A DNA stretch of 64,000 bases from Pseudomonas fluorescens (GCF_902497785.1 NZ_CABVHK010000022.1:1-64000), one strand, 5' to 3'; counted from the first letter of the stretch, positions 42,322-51,390 are shown. Numbers and translations are program-made. The notes: generated by a model not told the origin, from the sequence alone.

Positions 42322-43803
42322 CTAGTCCTCCTGGGTCACGCGCAATAACTCATCGAGGCTGGTCACGCCGTCGAGCACTCGTTGCCGACCGTCTTGAAAC
42401 AAGCTGCGGGACACCTTGCGCGCCTCCTCGATCAACACCTGCTCACTGGCGCCCTGATGAATCAGCACCGACAAGGCCGGCGTGACACTGATCAACTCGT
42501 AGATGCCGATTCGCCCGCGATAACCGTGCTGACACTGATCACAGCCCACGGCTCTGAACAGCTGTGGCAGCGCCGCAGAATCGATACCCAGGCGCTGACA
42601 TTGCGCCGCATCGGCGCAGTACGGCGCCTTGCAGTGCGGGCACAACGTGCGCAGTAATCGCTGGGCCAGAATGCCCACCAGCGACGACGCCAGCAGGTAG
42701 GTATCGACCCCCATATCGACCAGCCGCGTCACCGCGCCCACCGCGCTGTTGGTGTGCAAGGTCGAGAGCACCAGATGCCCGGTCAGCGAGGCCTGAACGG
42801 CGATTTCCGCCGTCTCGCGATCACGGATCTCGCCGACCATCACCACGTCCGGATCCTGACGCAAAATCGCTCGCAGGCCCCGGGCAAACGTCATGTCCAC
42901 TTTCGGATTGACCGGCATCTGGCCGACACCCGGCAGGTGATATTCGATCGGGTCTTCGACCGTGAGAATGTTGCGCGTCTGGTCGTTCAGGCTGCTGAGT
43001 GCGGCGTACAGACTGGTGGTCTTGCCGGAGCCGGTGGGACCGGTCACCAACAGAATGCCGTGAGGTTTTGCGAGTAGCTGATGCAACGCCGCCAAGGTGT
43101 CGGCCGGCATGCCGAGGCGCGGCAATTCCAGGCGCCCGGCCTGTTTGTCGAGCAAGCGCAGCACCACGCGCTCGCCGTGGGCCGACGGCAGTGTCGAAAC
43201 CCGCACATCGACTTCATGCCCGGCCAGTCGCAGGGCCATGCGACCATCCTGCGGCACCCGCTTTTCAGCGATGTCCAGGCGCGCCATGACCTTGATCCGT
43301 GACACCAGCAGCGTCGCCAGTTCCCGTCGGGGCCTGAGCATTTCGCGCAGTTGTCCGTCGACCCGCATGCGCACCGACAGCGAGTGTTCGAACGTCTCGA
43401 GGTGTACGTCGGACGCCTGCTCGCGCACGGCCTCGCTGAGCAGGGCGTTGATCAGGCGGATGATCGGCGCGTCGCCCTGCTGTTCCAGTAAATCGGCGGT
43501 TTGCGGAACCTGATCGACCAGACTGAGCAAGTCCAGTTCGTCGTCCAGCCCTTGGGCGACCTGCTCCGCCGCGCTCTGGCCTTCACGGTAGGCGGCGGCA
43601 AGGCGCGCGGCGAAGCCATCGGCGTCCAGCACCCGGATTGGCAGATCCCGGCCGCATGCCCGACGCACTTCCGACAGCGCGGTGAGCGGCGTGTCAGCGC
43701 GCAGTGCAAGGCTCATTTGCGTGCCGTCTCGCTCCAGCAGTACGCCGAAACGCCGGGCGAAACCGAAGGGCAATTGTTCGGGGAGATCGTTCGAAAGGCT
43801 CAT
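42322..43803 (-). CDS. gspE: Type II secretion ATPase GspE
   Basis: A 493-residue secretion ATPase. It has an N-terminal domain that binds GspL, the Walker A GPTGSGKTTSLYAAL, the Asp box, a Walker B region (DPDVVMVGEIRDRETAEIAVQ), and a zinc-binding four-cysteine module (CPHC, then CDQC). It powers pseudopilus assembly. The start overlaps the gspD stop by four bases. Confidence 0.93.
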   Translation of the reverse strand: MSLSNDLPEQLPFGFARRFGVLLERDGTQMSLALRADTPLTALSEVRRACGRDLPIRVLDADGFAARLAAAYREGQSAAEQVAQGLDDELDLLSLVDQVPQTADLLEQQGDAPIIRLINALLSEAVREQASDVHLETFEHSLSVRMRVDGQLREMLRPRRELATLLVSRIKVMARLDIAEKRVPQDGRMALRLAGHEVDVRVSTLPSAHGERVVLRLLDKQAGRLELPRLGMPADTLAALHQLLAKPHGILLVTGPTGSGKTTSLYAALSSLNDQTRNILTVEDPIEYHLPGVGQMPVNPKVDMTFARGLRAILRQDPDVVMVGEIRDRETAEIAVQASLTGHLVLSTLHTNSAVGAVTRLVDMGVDTYLLASSLVGILAQRLLRTLCPHCKAPYCADAAQCQRLGIDSAALPQLFRAVGCDQCQHGYRGRIGIYELISVTPALSVLIHQGASEQVLIEEARKVSRSLFQDGRQRVLDGVTSLDELLRVTQED

Positions 43804-45728
43804 GGATTTGCCGGTGCTTTTTTGCGCAAATCGAGCACGGGAGCGGCGCCTGGCGGGTCGAACAACTGACGCGATTCTGCCGGCAGCAGCAACGAGTTAT
43901 TGCCGTGCGCCCCCGGCTGGCTCAGCTCCCGCAGCGCGTTGTAGCGCTGCTGGCTTACGGCCGCCAGGTCTTCCTTGCTGCGCACGATGGTGGGCCGCAA
44001 AAACACCATCAGATTGCTTTTGGTTTGCGTGTCCCGGGTCCAGCGAAACAGCGCGCCCAGGTACGGAATATCGCGCAGCAGTGGCACCCCGCTTTGCTGG
44101 GTGCGAACGCTGTCGCGGATCAGACCACCGATCACAATGATCTCGCCGTCGTCGGCGAGGATGGTGCTCTTGAGGGCGCGCTTGTTGGTGATCAGGTCTG
44201 AAGAATCGATGCCCGAGACCGACGGCGCGATGTCTGACACTTCCTGTTCGACCTCAAGACGCAAGGTCGAGCCTTCGTTGATGTACGGCTTGATCTTCAG
44301 GCTGATGCCGACGTCCTTGCGTTCGACGGTGGTGAAAGGATTCTCCGCGCCATTGCTGTTGGTGGCGTAGGAGCCGGTCTTGAACGGGACGTTTTGGCCG
44401 ACGATGATTTCCGCTTCCTGATTGTCCAGCGTCAGCAGGCTCGGGGTTGAGAGCAGATTGCTGTGGGTGTTGCTGGCCAGTGCCGAAATCAACGCCCCGA
44501 AACGGTCACTGCCCAGGTGCAGGAGTGCGCCTTCCGGGGCAGATTTATTCTCAGTGAAGTTCAGCCCGCCGATGATTGGAATGTCGGTGCCGGGGAAGTT
44601 GATGAAGCCTGTCGCGTCGCCGCTGTTGATGCCCCACTGCACGCCCACGGCTTCGGCGATGTCTCCGGAAATTTCGACAATGGCGGCATGAATCAGCACT
44701 TGCGCCCGCGGCTGGTCCAACTGCCGCACGATGTTTTCGACAGTTCGGATCTGCGCCGGCTCGGCAATCAGCACCAGCGCGTTCTGGCTTTCGTCGGCCT
44801 TGATGATGAATGCCGCGCCGGACGGGTTTTCCTTCACACCGTTAATGGTCGATGGCTGCTTTCGACCCTGCCCCATGGCTTCCAGTACTTCGGCCAATTG
44901 CTTGGCATCACTGTGGCGCAAGCGAATCACTCGGGCGTTGTCGAGGGCTGCGGTGGCGGGCGTGTCGAGGCCACGCGCCAGCTCACTCAGGCGCTGGCGC
45001 ACCGCAGGTGGGCCAATCAGAATCAAGCGGTTGGTGCGGGTGTCGGCGAGCACTTGAATCGTTGTGTCGGCGTTGCGCTTGCCCAGAGAGGATTCAATCA
45101 CCGTCACTGCATCGGCGGCCTGCGCATGCAGCAGTTGCACCACGGTGTGCCGGTTGTTATTCCCGGCATCCAGCTGTTGAACGACCTGCGCAATACGCTT
45201 CACATTAGCGGCCGTATCGGTCACCACCAGCGCGTTCGCCGAGACCGAAGGCCCGACATAGCCGTTGGCCGAGACCAGAGGCCGCACCAGCCCGGAAAGG
45301 TCGTTGGCACTGCTGGTGTTCAATTCGATGACCTGGGTGACGAACTGCGACGCCGTGGCGGTTTTCGCCGTGCCTTGACCCGCTCGGGTTTTGGCTTCGG
45401 TGACCGGGGTAATCAGTATCCGGTCACCCTCGTCGATCACCGTGAAGTTGTGGGCGTCGAGCACCGAATAAAACAAGCGGCGAACACCCTCACGATCGAG
45501 GGCTTGTCGGGACATGACCGTGATGCGCCCGGCCACTCGAGGGTCGAGCACGACCGTGGTGCCGAGAATGCCGGAGATTTCTTCAACGATGTCACGCAGC
45601 TCGGCATTGTTCATCGCCAGTTGCCATTTTTCTTCCTCGGCCGACAGCGCGCCATGAAAGAGCACCGTCGCCAAAGCGGCCAGAAAAAGAAGGGTGCGCA
45701 AAGACTGCGCGCCGATGAAGCTGTTCAT
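43800..45728 (-). CDS. gspD: Type II secretion secretin GspD
   Basis: A 642-residue outer-membrane secretin. A signal peptide (TLLFLAALATVLFHGALS) precedes N0-N3 domains (about 30-330) and the C-terminal beta-barrel secretin core. The core carries IVEISGDIAEAVGVQWG, the gate region, VPLLRDIPYLGALFRW and LMVFLRPTIVR. The ATG at 45728 was chosen because it opens directly onto the signal peptide; a longer frame would read through the gspC end. It forms the exit channel. No pilotin gene is adjacent. Confidence 0.93.
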   Translation of the reverse strand: MNSFIGAQSLRTLLFLAALATVLFHGALSAEEEKWQLAMNNAELRDIVEEISGILGTTVVLDPRVAGRITVMSRQALDREGVRRLFYSVLDAHNFTVIDEGDRILITPVTEAKTRAGQGTAKTATASQFVTQVIELNTSSANDLSGLVRPLVSANGYVGPSVSANALVVTDTAANVKRIAQVVQQLDAGNNNRHTVVQLLHAQAADAVTVIESSLGKRNADTTIQVLADTRTNRLILIGPPAVRQRLSELARGLDTPATAALDNARVIRLRHSDAKQLAEVLEAMGQGRKQPSTINGVKENPSGAAFIIKADESQNALVLIAEPAQIRTVENIVRQLDQPRAQVLIHAAIVEISGDIAEAVGVQWGINSGDATGFINFPGTDIPIIGGLNFTENKSAPEGALLHLGSDRFGALISALASNTHSNLLSTPSLLTLDNQEAEIIVGQNVPFKTGSYATNSNGAENPFTTVERKDVGISLKIKPYINEGSTLRLEVEQEVSDIAPSVSGIDSSDLITNKRALKSTILADDGEIIVIGGLIRDSVRTQQSGVPLLRDIPYLGALFRWTRDTQTKSNLMVFLRPTIVRSKEDLAAVSQQRYNALRELSQPGAHGNNSLLLPAESRQLFDPPGAAPVLDLRKKAPANP

Positions 45729-45736
45729 GGGAGTGA

Positions 45737-46246
45737 TCACTCTGACTGCCCGGGGTGCGGGCGTAGATAACGCGCAGAAATGGCAGGCGCCTGAGACTCG
45801 GCTTGCGGGTCGAAGGGGTGCAGAAATCGCCCGGCAGAGGTCTTGAGCGTCAGCACTTCTTCTCTGCCCTTGTTCCACAACACCGCTCGACTGGCCTCGA
45901 CGCGACGCAGGACACTGCCGCCAGGCAACTGATCGCCCACCTGGTACATGCGCGAGCCTTGAGCGTCTGCCAGCAAGGCTTTGGACAAGCCTGTGCCGAG
46001 GACAAAACTGGCCTGCAAGGTCATTGGCTCGGTGCTTGGCATCAACGTGGTTTCAGCTGTCAGGCCCAGCACCGTTGCCACCGCCGCCGGATCGAGGGGT
46101 ACAGGCGGCGATGGCGGGGTGATCGTCGCCGCGACCGACAACGGTGGCGCCAGGCTTTTGCGATACGCCCACTCGTGCCACGCCAGAAAAGCTCCATACC
46201 CGACGGCAATCACCATCAGGCTGAATGTGCAAAGACACCGGTTCAC
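45737..46246 (-). CDS. gspC: Type II secretion protein GspC (short, no PDZ domain)
   Basis: A 169-residue bitopic protein with an N-terminal membrane segment (FSLMVIAVGYGAFLAW), a proline-rich linker, and an HR-type domain (FVLGTGLSKALLADAQGSRMYQVGDQLPGGSVLRRV). The C-terminal PDZ or coiled-coil part of longer GspC proteins is missing, as in several compact T2SS. It links the inner-membrane platform to the secretin and helps recruit substrates. The start overlaps the cytochrome gene stop by four bases, so they are in one transcript. Confidence 0.82.
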   Translation of the reverse strand: MNRCLCTFSLMVIAVGYGAFLAWHEWAYRKSLAPPLSVAATITPPSPPVPLDPAAVATVLGLTAETTLMPSTEPMTLQASFVLGTGLSKALLADAQGSRMYQVGDQLPGGSVLRRVEASRAVLWNKGREEVLTLKTSAGRFLHPFDPQAESQAPAISARYLRPHPGQSE

Positions 46247-46785
46247 TCGAGCTGTTCACTTCGAACAAGGCTGCACAAGGACATTCGCCGCAATAGGCGA
46301 TGGCCGCACAGCTCATGGAAAATGACCGCGCCGACATGCATCAGTATCAGCAGCGAAAGGACCAGGCACGACCACACGTGAATCGTGACAAACAGGGCGA
46401 TGAGCGCTGAATCACTCAGCGGCTGAGCCATCTCGACGACGCCGAAAACGTCTATCGGCCGATCCATCATCAACACCCCGGTCACCAGTACGACGGTCAC
46501 CGTGAGGTAAATCAGCGTGTGGGCACACAGGGCGAGTTTTTCCATCAGCGATAAACGACTCAGGCGCGTGTGCCGGGCATGAGCAACGAAAAGAAAGAGG
46601 CGCCAGACAAAAAACGGAATGAACACCGTGGTCAACGATACATTGACGAAAGCGACCCATTCACCGGCGCGGGCAGGCACGTCGACCCAGGCCACAAAAA
46701 AACCCGACGCCAGCGTCCAAACAATCACCGCCGCCGACAACCAGTGCAGCCATACGCGTTGGGTGGAATAACCCAAAATCGTCAT
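46243..46785 (-). CDS. Cytochrome b561-family membrane protein
   Basis: A 180-residue di-heme b561-type cytochrome (CybB-like). Four membrane segments carry histidines placed for heme ligation: RVWLHWLS in the first, VAHARHTRL after the second, CAHTLIYL in the third, and TIHVWSCLVLSLLILMHVGAVIFHEL in the fourth. Such proteins pass electrons from quinol to periplasmic acceptors. It is translationally coupled to gspC and follows the LPMO gene by 79 bases. An LPMO needs electrons, so a role as its reductant source or in priming before export is attractive but unproven. Confidence 0.82.
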   Translation of the reverse strand: MTILGYSTQRVWLHWLSAAVIVWTLASGFFVAWVDVPARAGEWVAFVNVSLTTVFIPFFVWRLFLFVAHARHTRLSRLSLMEKLALCAHTLIYLTVTVVLVTGVLMMDRPIDVFGVVEMAQPLSDSALIALFVTIHVWSCLVLSLLILMHVGAVIFHELCGHRLLRRMSLCSLVRSEQLE

Positions 46786-46818
46786 TTTTCAACTCGATTT
46801 TCAACAGGAGAAGGAGCT

Positions 46819-46847
46819 TTCAGGCGATCCTTCACGGATCGCCTGAA
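46819..46847 (-). promoter_or_regulatory. Perfect 12-base hairpin between LPMO and cytochrome genes
   Basis: TTCAGGCGATCC and GGATCGCCTGAA pair perfectly around a five-base loop right after the LPMO stop. There is no T-run on the minus strand. It is better read as an mRNA-stabilising or partly terminating structure that would give more LPMO than T2SS message. Confidence 0.6.
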
Positions 46848-46864
46848 GTGTTACAGGGCGGGAC

Positions 46865-48331
46865 TTAGAGCTTGTTCCACGCCATGTGCCAGTGCGCGCC
46901 TACACCGGGTTCAAATCCGTTGGCGGTCGGGCTGTACTGCTTGCAGTAACCCGCTTCCTGACCCTGCTTGCATTCAAAGACTTCGTTGGTCTTCGGTTGC
47001 AGCACTTTGGTGCCGGCCTTGTACTCGGTGAAGCTGTCGGGGAATACAAAGTCGTAATCGGCGCCGGCACCTTCGCCGGTCATGTTGGTGGGCTGGGTGT
47101 CCTGGCGAGTGGTACGGCCATCAAGGGTGGTGCCGACCAGCGTCAAGGTGTGTGGGCCGGGGTTGCTGCGAACATCCATGGTCAGGCTGCTGGTGCCGCT
47201 GTCCACCTGAGCGGAGGTCGTGCCGACGGGCTTGTTGTTCTCATCGAACAAGGTCGCTTCGACATTCATTTTGCGGTTGGCGATCATGCTGAAATCGACC
47301 TTGGCCAGGCCTTTATCCAGCACGTATTCCGCTTGCTGAGAAGCGACCGACATGCGGGCAGCGGTGTCCTCCTTCATGTTCAGCTGCACTTCGTAACGGG
47401 TAATGCCGCTGTCTTTCTGCGCGTAGAGAGAGTTGTTACCCCGAACCGGTGCAATTTCGCCGGCGTCATCACGGATACCGGCACGGATCAGTGTGTGGGT
47501 GCTGTTGATTTTTTCTGCCAGCTTGAACGACCACTCGTTTGGCGAACCCTCTTCGATTTTATCGATAGAGATTTCGACGCTGTAGTCCGGACTCTCGCCA
47601 GTCCGTGAGAAGGCACGAGCCTTGACCTTGTCACCGATCAGCAACTGAGTTGACGGCGCGATGCCACCCACGGATAACCAGCCACCTGGCAACTCCGCTT
47701 CCGCAATAATGTTCACGTCCGCCGGGTTGTAAAACGCCGCTTGGGTATCTCCAACGATCCAGATCGCGAGAATCACATGGTGGCCAGATTTGTCTGCCGG
47801 GATGGTGCAGCTGTGCTTGGCACCCGACTCAGGCTTCTGATTACCGCCGTCGATGGTGCAGAACGGCGTGCTTTCGAAGGAAGTACGCTTCAGCGACTCG
47901 TTTGGATTCCAGCCGTTGCGAGTGATGAAGTACTCATGCTTGGTCGCAGGGTGCACTGCGGTGTAACGCCATTGGAAATCGATGTTGCGGTCTGTGATCT
48001 CAGTCAGATGCCAGCGAGTGGCGAACTGAGCGTCCAACGCGGAGAACAACGCAGATCCGCCACTGGCGATTTTGCCGTCGACCGGTCCTTGCCCTGCACC
48101 GCCACCGCTGCCAGCGGGGAAACCCTTGAACGTTTCGCCCACGCTTTGAGGTTCGTATTGCGCGCCACCGCAGTTCGTGTTCACGCCTTTCTGACAGAGC
48201 AGCGCACGTGAAGGTGGCACATCAAGGTAGCCATGCGCCGAAACGGTTTGAGACGCCAACATTGCCGATAACAGAATCATTGAAGAGGAGCATGCGGTTA
48301 ACGCACCTCCTTTGTAGAAGTTTTTTTTCAT
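46865..48331 (-). CDS. GbpA/CbpD-like chitin-binding lytic polysaccharide monooxygenase (AA10)
   Basis: A 488-residue secreted protein. The signal peptide ends ...TVSA, so His33 (HGYLDVPPSRA) becomes the mature N-terminus, the first half of the copper histidine brace. The second is His127 in WRYTAVHPAT. WIVGDTQAAFYNPADVN is the AA10 end signature with the axial Phe200. After the catalytic domain (about 33-215) come a GbpA2-like domain (about 220-320), a third beta domain, and a C-terminal carbohydrate-binding module (FECKQGQEAGYC, CBM73-like). It oxidatively cleaves or binds chitin-like polysaccharides and is a classic T2SS substrate. It precedes the T2SS genes on the same strand. No strong Shine-Dalgarno sequence is seen. 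Confidence 0.92.
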   Translation of the reverse strand: MKKNFYKGGALTACSSSMILLSAMLASQTVSAHGYLDVPPSRALLCQKGVNTNCGGAQYEPQSVGETFKGFPAGSGGGAGQGPVDGKIASGGSALFSALDAQFATRWHLTEITDRNIDFQWRYTAVHPATKHEYFITRNGWNPNESLKRTSFESTPFCTIDGGNQKPESGAKHSCTIPADKSGHHVILAIWIVGDTQAAFYNPADVNIIAEAELPGGWLSVGGIAPSTQLLIGDKVKARAFSRTGESPDYSVEISIDKIEEGSPNEWSFKLAEKINSTHTLIRAGIRDDAGEIAPVRGNNSLYAQKDSGITRYEVQLNMKEDTAARMSVASQQAEYVLDKGLAKVDFSMIANRKMNVEATLFDENNKPVGTTSAQVDSGTSSLTMDVRSNPGPHTLTLVGTTLDGRTTRQDTQPTNMTGEGAGADYDFVFPDSFTEYKAGTKVLQPKTNEVFECKQGQEAGYCKQYSPTANGFEPGVGAHWHMAWNKL

Positions 48332-48395
48332 GATTGTATTCCAGACTGCTTATCGAAAATCGAGGCGTGCCGAGTGACGCCGCCGTTCGTAATCC

Positions 48396-48416
48396 CGTTC
48401 GGTGGGTCACCGAACG
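48396..48416. promoter_or_regulatory. Perfect dyad upstream of the LPMO gene
   Basis: CGTTCGGTG-GGT-CACCGAACG, nine-base arms, centred 75 bases upstream of the LPMO start. It could be an operator or a leader hairpin for the secretion locus. Otherwise the stretch 48332-48569 shows no gene that I can support. Confidence 0.45.
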
Positions 48417-48569
48417 AAGGTCTGAAACGTTACCGGGATGGAGGATGTTTCTATGTAGGAGAAGTCGCCGCCTTCAAGAGGATTGGTCTCTCTGGCCACC
48501 TATCTGACAAAGCGGGAAAACATTCGTACAGGAAAAAACGCATTCGTGAGCCTAGCGTTCAACGGGCAT

Positions 48570-48604
48570 AAAAAAACCTGTCCGGCGGTTAACCCGGACA
48601 GGTT
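48570..48604 (-). terminator. Terminator of hemE
   Basis: AACCTGTCCGG and its complement form an 11-base stem. On the minus strand it is followed by a run of seven T. It lies 20 bases after the hemE stop. Confidence 0.88.
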
Positions 48605-48623
48605 GAATTGAAACGAAAGAAAA

Positions 48624-49691
48624 CTACTCGTGATACTGCGCCGACAACTCATGAACCGCGCGCAGGAATGCACCCGCATGCTCCGGATCGACTTCCGGGG
48701 TGATGCCGTGACCGAGGTTGAACACGTGGCCACTGCCCTTGCCGTAGCTGGCGAGGATGCGCCCGACTTCGGTGCGAATGGCTTCCGGCTTCGCGTAGAG
48801 CACGGTCGGGTCCATGTTGCCTTGCAACGCGACTTTGTCGCCAACGCGGTCGCGGGCGTTGCCGATGTCGCAGGTCCAGTCCAGGCCCAACGCATCAGCG
48901 CCAGCGTCGGCAATGCTTTCCAGCCACAGGCCGCCGTTCTTGGTGAACAGGATGACCGGCACCTTGCGGCCTTCGTGCTCGCGGATCAGGCCGCTGACGA
49001 TTTTGCGCATGTAGGCCAGCGAGAATTCCTGGTACGCCGCCGCCGAGAGATTGCCGCCCCAAGTGTCGAAGATCTGCACCGCTTGCGCCCCGGCCATGAT
49101 CTGGCCATTGAGGTAGCTGGTGACCGACTGCGCGAGTTTATCCAGCAGCAAGTGCATGGCTTGCGGGTTGTCGTAGAGCATGGCCTTGGTCTTGCGGAAA
49201 TCTTTCGACGAGCCGCCTTCGACCATGTAGGTCGCCAGTGTCCATGGGCTGCCAGAGAAGCCGATCAGCGGCACGCGGCCGTTGAGCTCGCGGCGGATAG
49301 TGCTGACCGCGTCCATCACGTAGCCAAGGTCTTTGTGCGGATCAGGAATCGGCAGGGCTTCGATGTCGGCCATCGTGCTGACGACTTTCTTGAAGCGCGG
49401 ACCTTCGCCGGTTTCGAAGTACAGGCCCTGGCCCATGGCATCGGGAATGGTGAGGATGTCGGAGAACAGGATCGCCGCGTCCAGCTGTGGATAGCGGTCG
49501 AGCGGCTGCATAGTGACTTCGCAGGCGAATTCCGGGTTCATGCACAGGCTCATGAAGTCGCCGGCCTTGGCGCGACTGGCGCGGTATTCCGGCAGGTAGC
49601 GACCGGCCTGACGCATCATCCAGACAGGCGTGACGTCAACGGGTTGCTTGAGCAGGGCACGAAGGAAACGGTCGTTCTTCAGGGCAGTCAT
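48624..49691 (-). CDS. hemE: Uroporphyrinogen decarboxylase
   Basis: A 355-residue cytosolic enzyme that removes four carboxyl groups from uroporphyrinogen III to give coproporphyrinogen III in haem synthesis. Signature stretches are PVWMMRQAGRYLPEYR (Arg residues bind substrate carboxylates), ILFSDILTIPDAMG with the catalytic Asp, GFSGSPWTLATYMVEG, and FNLGHGITPEVDPEH. Length is normal. It is a single gene with its own terminator; the gltBD operon lies upstream on the same strand. Confidence 0.97.
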   Translation of the reverse strand: MTALKNDRFLRALLKQPVDVTPVWMMRQAGRYLPEYRASRAKAGDFMSLCMNPEFACEVTMQPLDRYPQLDAAILFSDILTIPDAMGQGLYFETGEGPRFKKVVSTMADIEALPIPDPHKDLGYVMDAVSTIRRELNGRVPLIGFSGSPWTLATYMVEGGSSKDFRKTKAMLYDNPQAMHLLLDKLAQSVTSYLNGQIMAGAQAVQIFDTWGGNLSAAAYQEFSLAYMRKIVSGLIREHEGRKVPVILFTKNGGLWLESIADAGADALGLDWTCDIGNARDRVGDKVALQGNMDPTVLYAKPEAIRTEVGRILASYGKGSGHVFNLGHGITPEVDPEHAGAFLRAVHELSAQYHE

Positions 49692-49738
49692 GTCGGCATC
49701 CGGAAAAAAAGTGCGGGCATTTTCTCAGAGCGCGACGC

Positions 49739-49766
49739 AAAAGGCACGGCAAGAGCCGTGCCTTTT
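49739..49766 (-). terminator. Terminator after gltD
   Basis: AAAAGGCACGGC, a four-base loop, GCCGTGCCTTTT. It is a perfect stem with A/T ends that works in either direction. Downstream of gltD and just upstream of hemE, it separates the two units. Confidence 0.85.
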
Positions 49767-49823
49767 GTCTATCGGGTCAATTTGTCGCAATGAAATACAT
49801 ATTTTTGCAACACCACGAAACAT

Positions 49824-49910
49824 TGTGGGAGCTGGCTTGCCAGCGATAGCATCACCTCGGTGCATCTGAAGCACCAAGGTGCCTGCATCGCTGGCAAGCC
49901 AGCTCCCACA
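49824..49910. repeat. REP doublet (GGGAGCTGG type)
   Basis: TGTGGGAGCTGGCTTGCCAG and its complement lie between the gltD stop and its terminator, so it would be in the 3' UTR. It is a third arm variant in the window. Confidence 0.9.
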
Positions 49911-49938
49911 GGTATTGCGGTGCAGTTTAGAACTGGGT

Positions 49939-51357
49939 TTAGACGCCCAGGTAGTCCAGGATCCCTTCAGCGGCATTACGCCCTTCGAAGATCGCCGTCA
50001 CCACCAGGTCAGAACCGCGCACCATATCGCCACCGGCGAAGATTTTCGGGTTGCTGGTCTGATGCTTGTACTGACCTTGCTCAGGCGCAACAACGCGGCC
50101 CTGGCTGTCGGTCTGGATGCTGAACTGTTCGAACCAAGGCGCCGGGCTCGGGCGGAAACCGAACGCGATGACCACGGCGTCGGCCGGGATGATCTCTTCG
50201 GAACCCGGGATCGGCTCGGGGCTGCGGCGGCCGCGGGCGTCCGGTTCGCCGAGACGGGTCTCGACCACCTTCACGCCTTCAACCTTGTCTTCACCGACGA
50301 TAGCGATCGGCTGGCGGTTGTAGAGGAATTTCACGCCTTCTTCCTTGGCGTTCTTCACCTCTTTGCGCGAGCCCGGCATGTTTGCTTCGTCACGACGATA
50401 GGCGCAGGTCACCGACTTGGCGCCCTGACGAATCGAGGTACGGTTGCAGTCCATCGCCGTGTCACCACCACCGAGCACCACGACCTTCTTGCCTTTCATG
50501 TCGACGAAATCTTCCGGCGACTTTTCAAAGCCCAGGTTGCGGTTGACGTTGGCGATCAGGAAGTCCAAAGCGTCATGCACGCCCGGCAGGTCCTCACCGG
50601 CAAAGCCGCCCTTCATGTAGGTGTAGGTGCCCATGCCCATGAACACAGCATCGTATTCTTCGAGCAATTGCTCGATGGTCACGTCCTTGCCCACTTCGGT
50701 GTTCAGGCGGAATTCGATGCCCATGCCGGTGAAGACTTCGCGACGATTGCTCAGCACGGTCTTTTCCAGCTTGAACTCGGGGATGCCGAACGTCAGCAGG
50801 CCGCCGATTTCCGGGTTCTTGTCGAACACCACCGGGGACACACCACCGCGAACCAGCACGTCGGCACAACCGAGGCCGGCAGGGCCGGCGCCGATGATTG
50901 CAACACGCTTGCCGGTCGGCTTGACCTTGGACATGTCCGGGCGCCAGCCCATGGCGAACGCCGTGTCGGTGATGTACTTCTCGACCGAACCGATGGTCAC
51001 CGCGCCGAAGCCGTCGTTGAGGGTGCAGGCACCCTCGCACAGACGGTCCTGCGGGCACACCCGGCCGCAGACTTCCGGCAGGGTGTTGGTCTGGTGCGAC
51101 AGCTCGGCGGCCTGCAGGATGTTGCCTTCGGCCACCAGTTTCAGCCAGTTCGGAATGAAGTTGTGCACCGGGCACTTCCATTCGCAATACGGGTTACCGC
51201 AACCCAGGCAGCGGTGGGCCTGATCGGCCGAGTGCTGGGGTTTGAAGGGTTCGTAGATTTCCACGAACTCTTTCTTGCGTTGACGCAACAGTTTCTTCTT
51301 CGGATCTTTGCGCCCGACGTCGATGAACTGGAAGTCGTTATTCAGACGTTCAGCCAT
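49939..51357 (-). CDS. gltD: Glutamate synthase (NADPH) small subunit
   Basis: A 472-residue FAD/NADPH-binding subunit. The N-terminal cysteine cluster region (CLGCGNPYCEWKCPVHN, then CPQDRLCEGAC) binds 4Fe-4S centres. The FAD motif GAGPAGLGCAD and the NADPH motif VLGGGDTAMDCNR follow. It passes electrons from NADPH to the large subunit for conversion of 2-oxoglutarate and glutamine to two glutamates. It lies 33 bases after gltB in the same operon. Confidence 0.97.
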   Translation of the reverse strand: MAERLNNDFQFIDVGRKDPKKKLLRQRKKEFVEIYEPFKPQHSADQAHRCLGCGNPYCEWKCPVHNFIPNWLKLVAEGNILQAAELSHQTNTLPEVCGRVCPQDRLCEGACTLNDGFGAVTIGSVEKYITDTAFAMGWRPDMSKVKPTGKRVAIIGAGPAGLGCADVLVRGGVSPVVFDKNPEIGGLLTFGIPEFKLEKTVLSNRREVFTGMGIEFRLNTEVGKDVTIEQLLEEYDAVFMGMGTYTYMKGGFAGEDLPGVHDALDFLIANVNRNLGFEKSPEDFVDMKGKKVVVLGGGDTAMDCNRTSIRQGAKSVTCAYRRDEANMPGSRKEVKNAKEEGVKFLYNRQPIAIVGEDKVEGVKVVETRLGEPDARGRRSPEPIPGSEEIIPADAVVIAFGFRPSPAPWFEQFSIQTDSQGRVVAPEQGQYKHQTSNPKIFAGGDMVRGSDLVVTAIFEGRNAAEGILDYLGV

Positions 51358-51390
51358 TGTTAAAACCTCATCAAACTCTTCAGGCGCATA

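Noticed and set aside
48374..48571. A 65-codon plus-strand frame upstream of the LPMO gene
   Set aside because: It contains the perfect dyad, lacks a convincing ribosome-binding site and resembles nothing.
11595..49910. Repeated GGGAGCGAG sequences as a CRISPR array
   Set aside because: Units are inverted pairs scattered singly between genes over tens of kilobases, with no regular spacers and no cas genes; they are REP elements.
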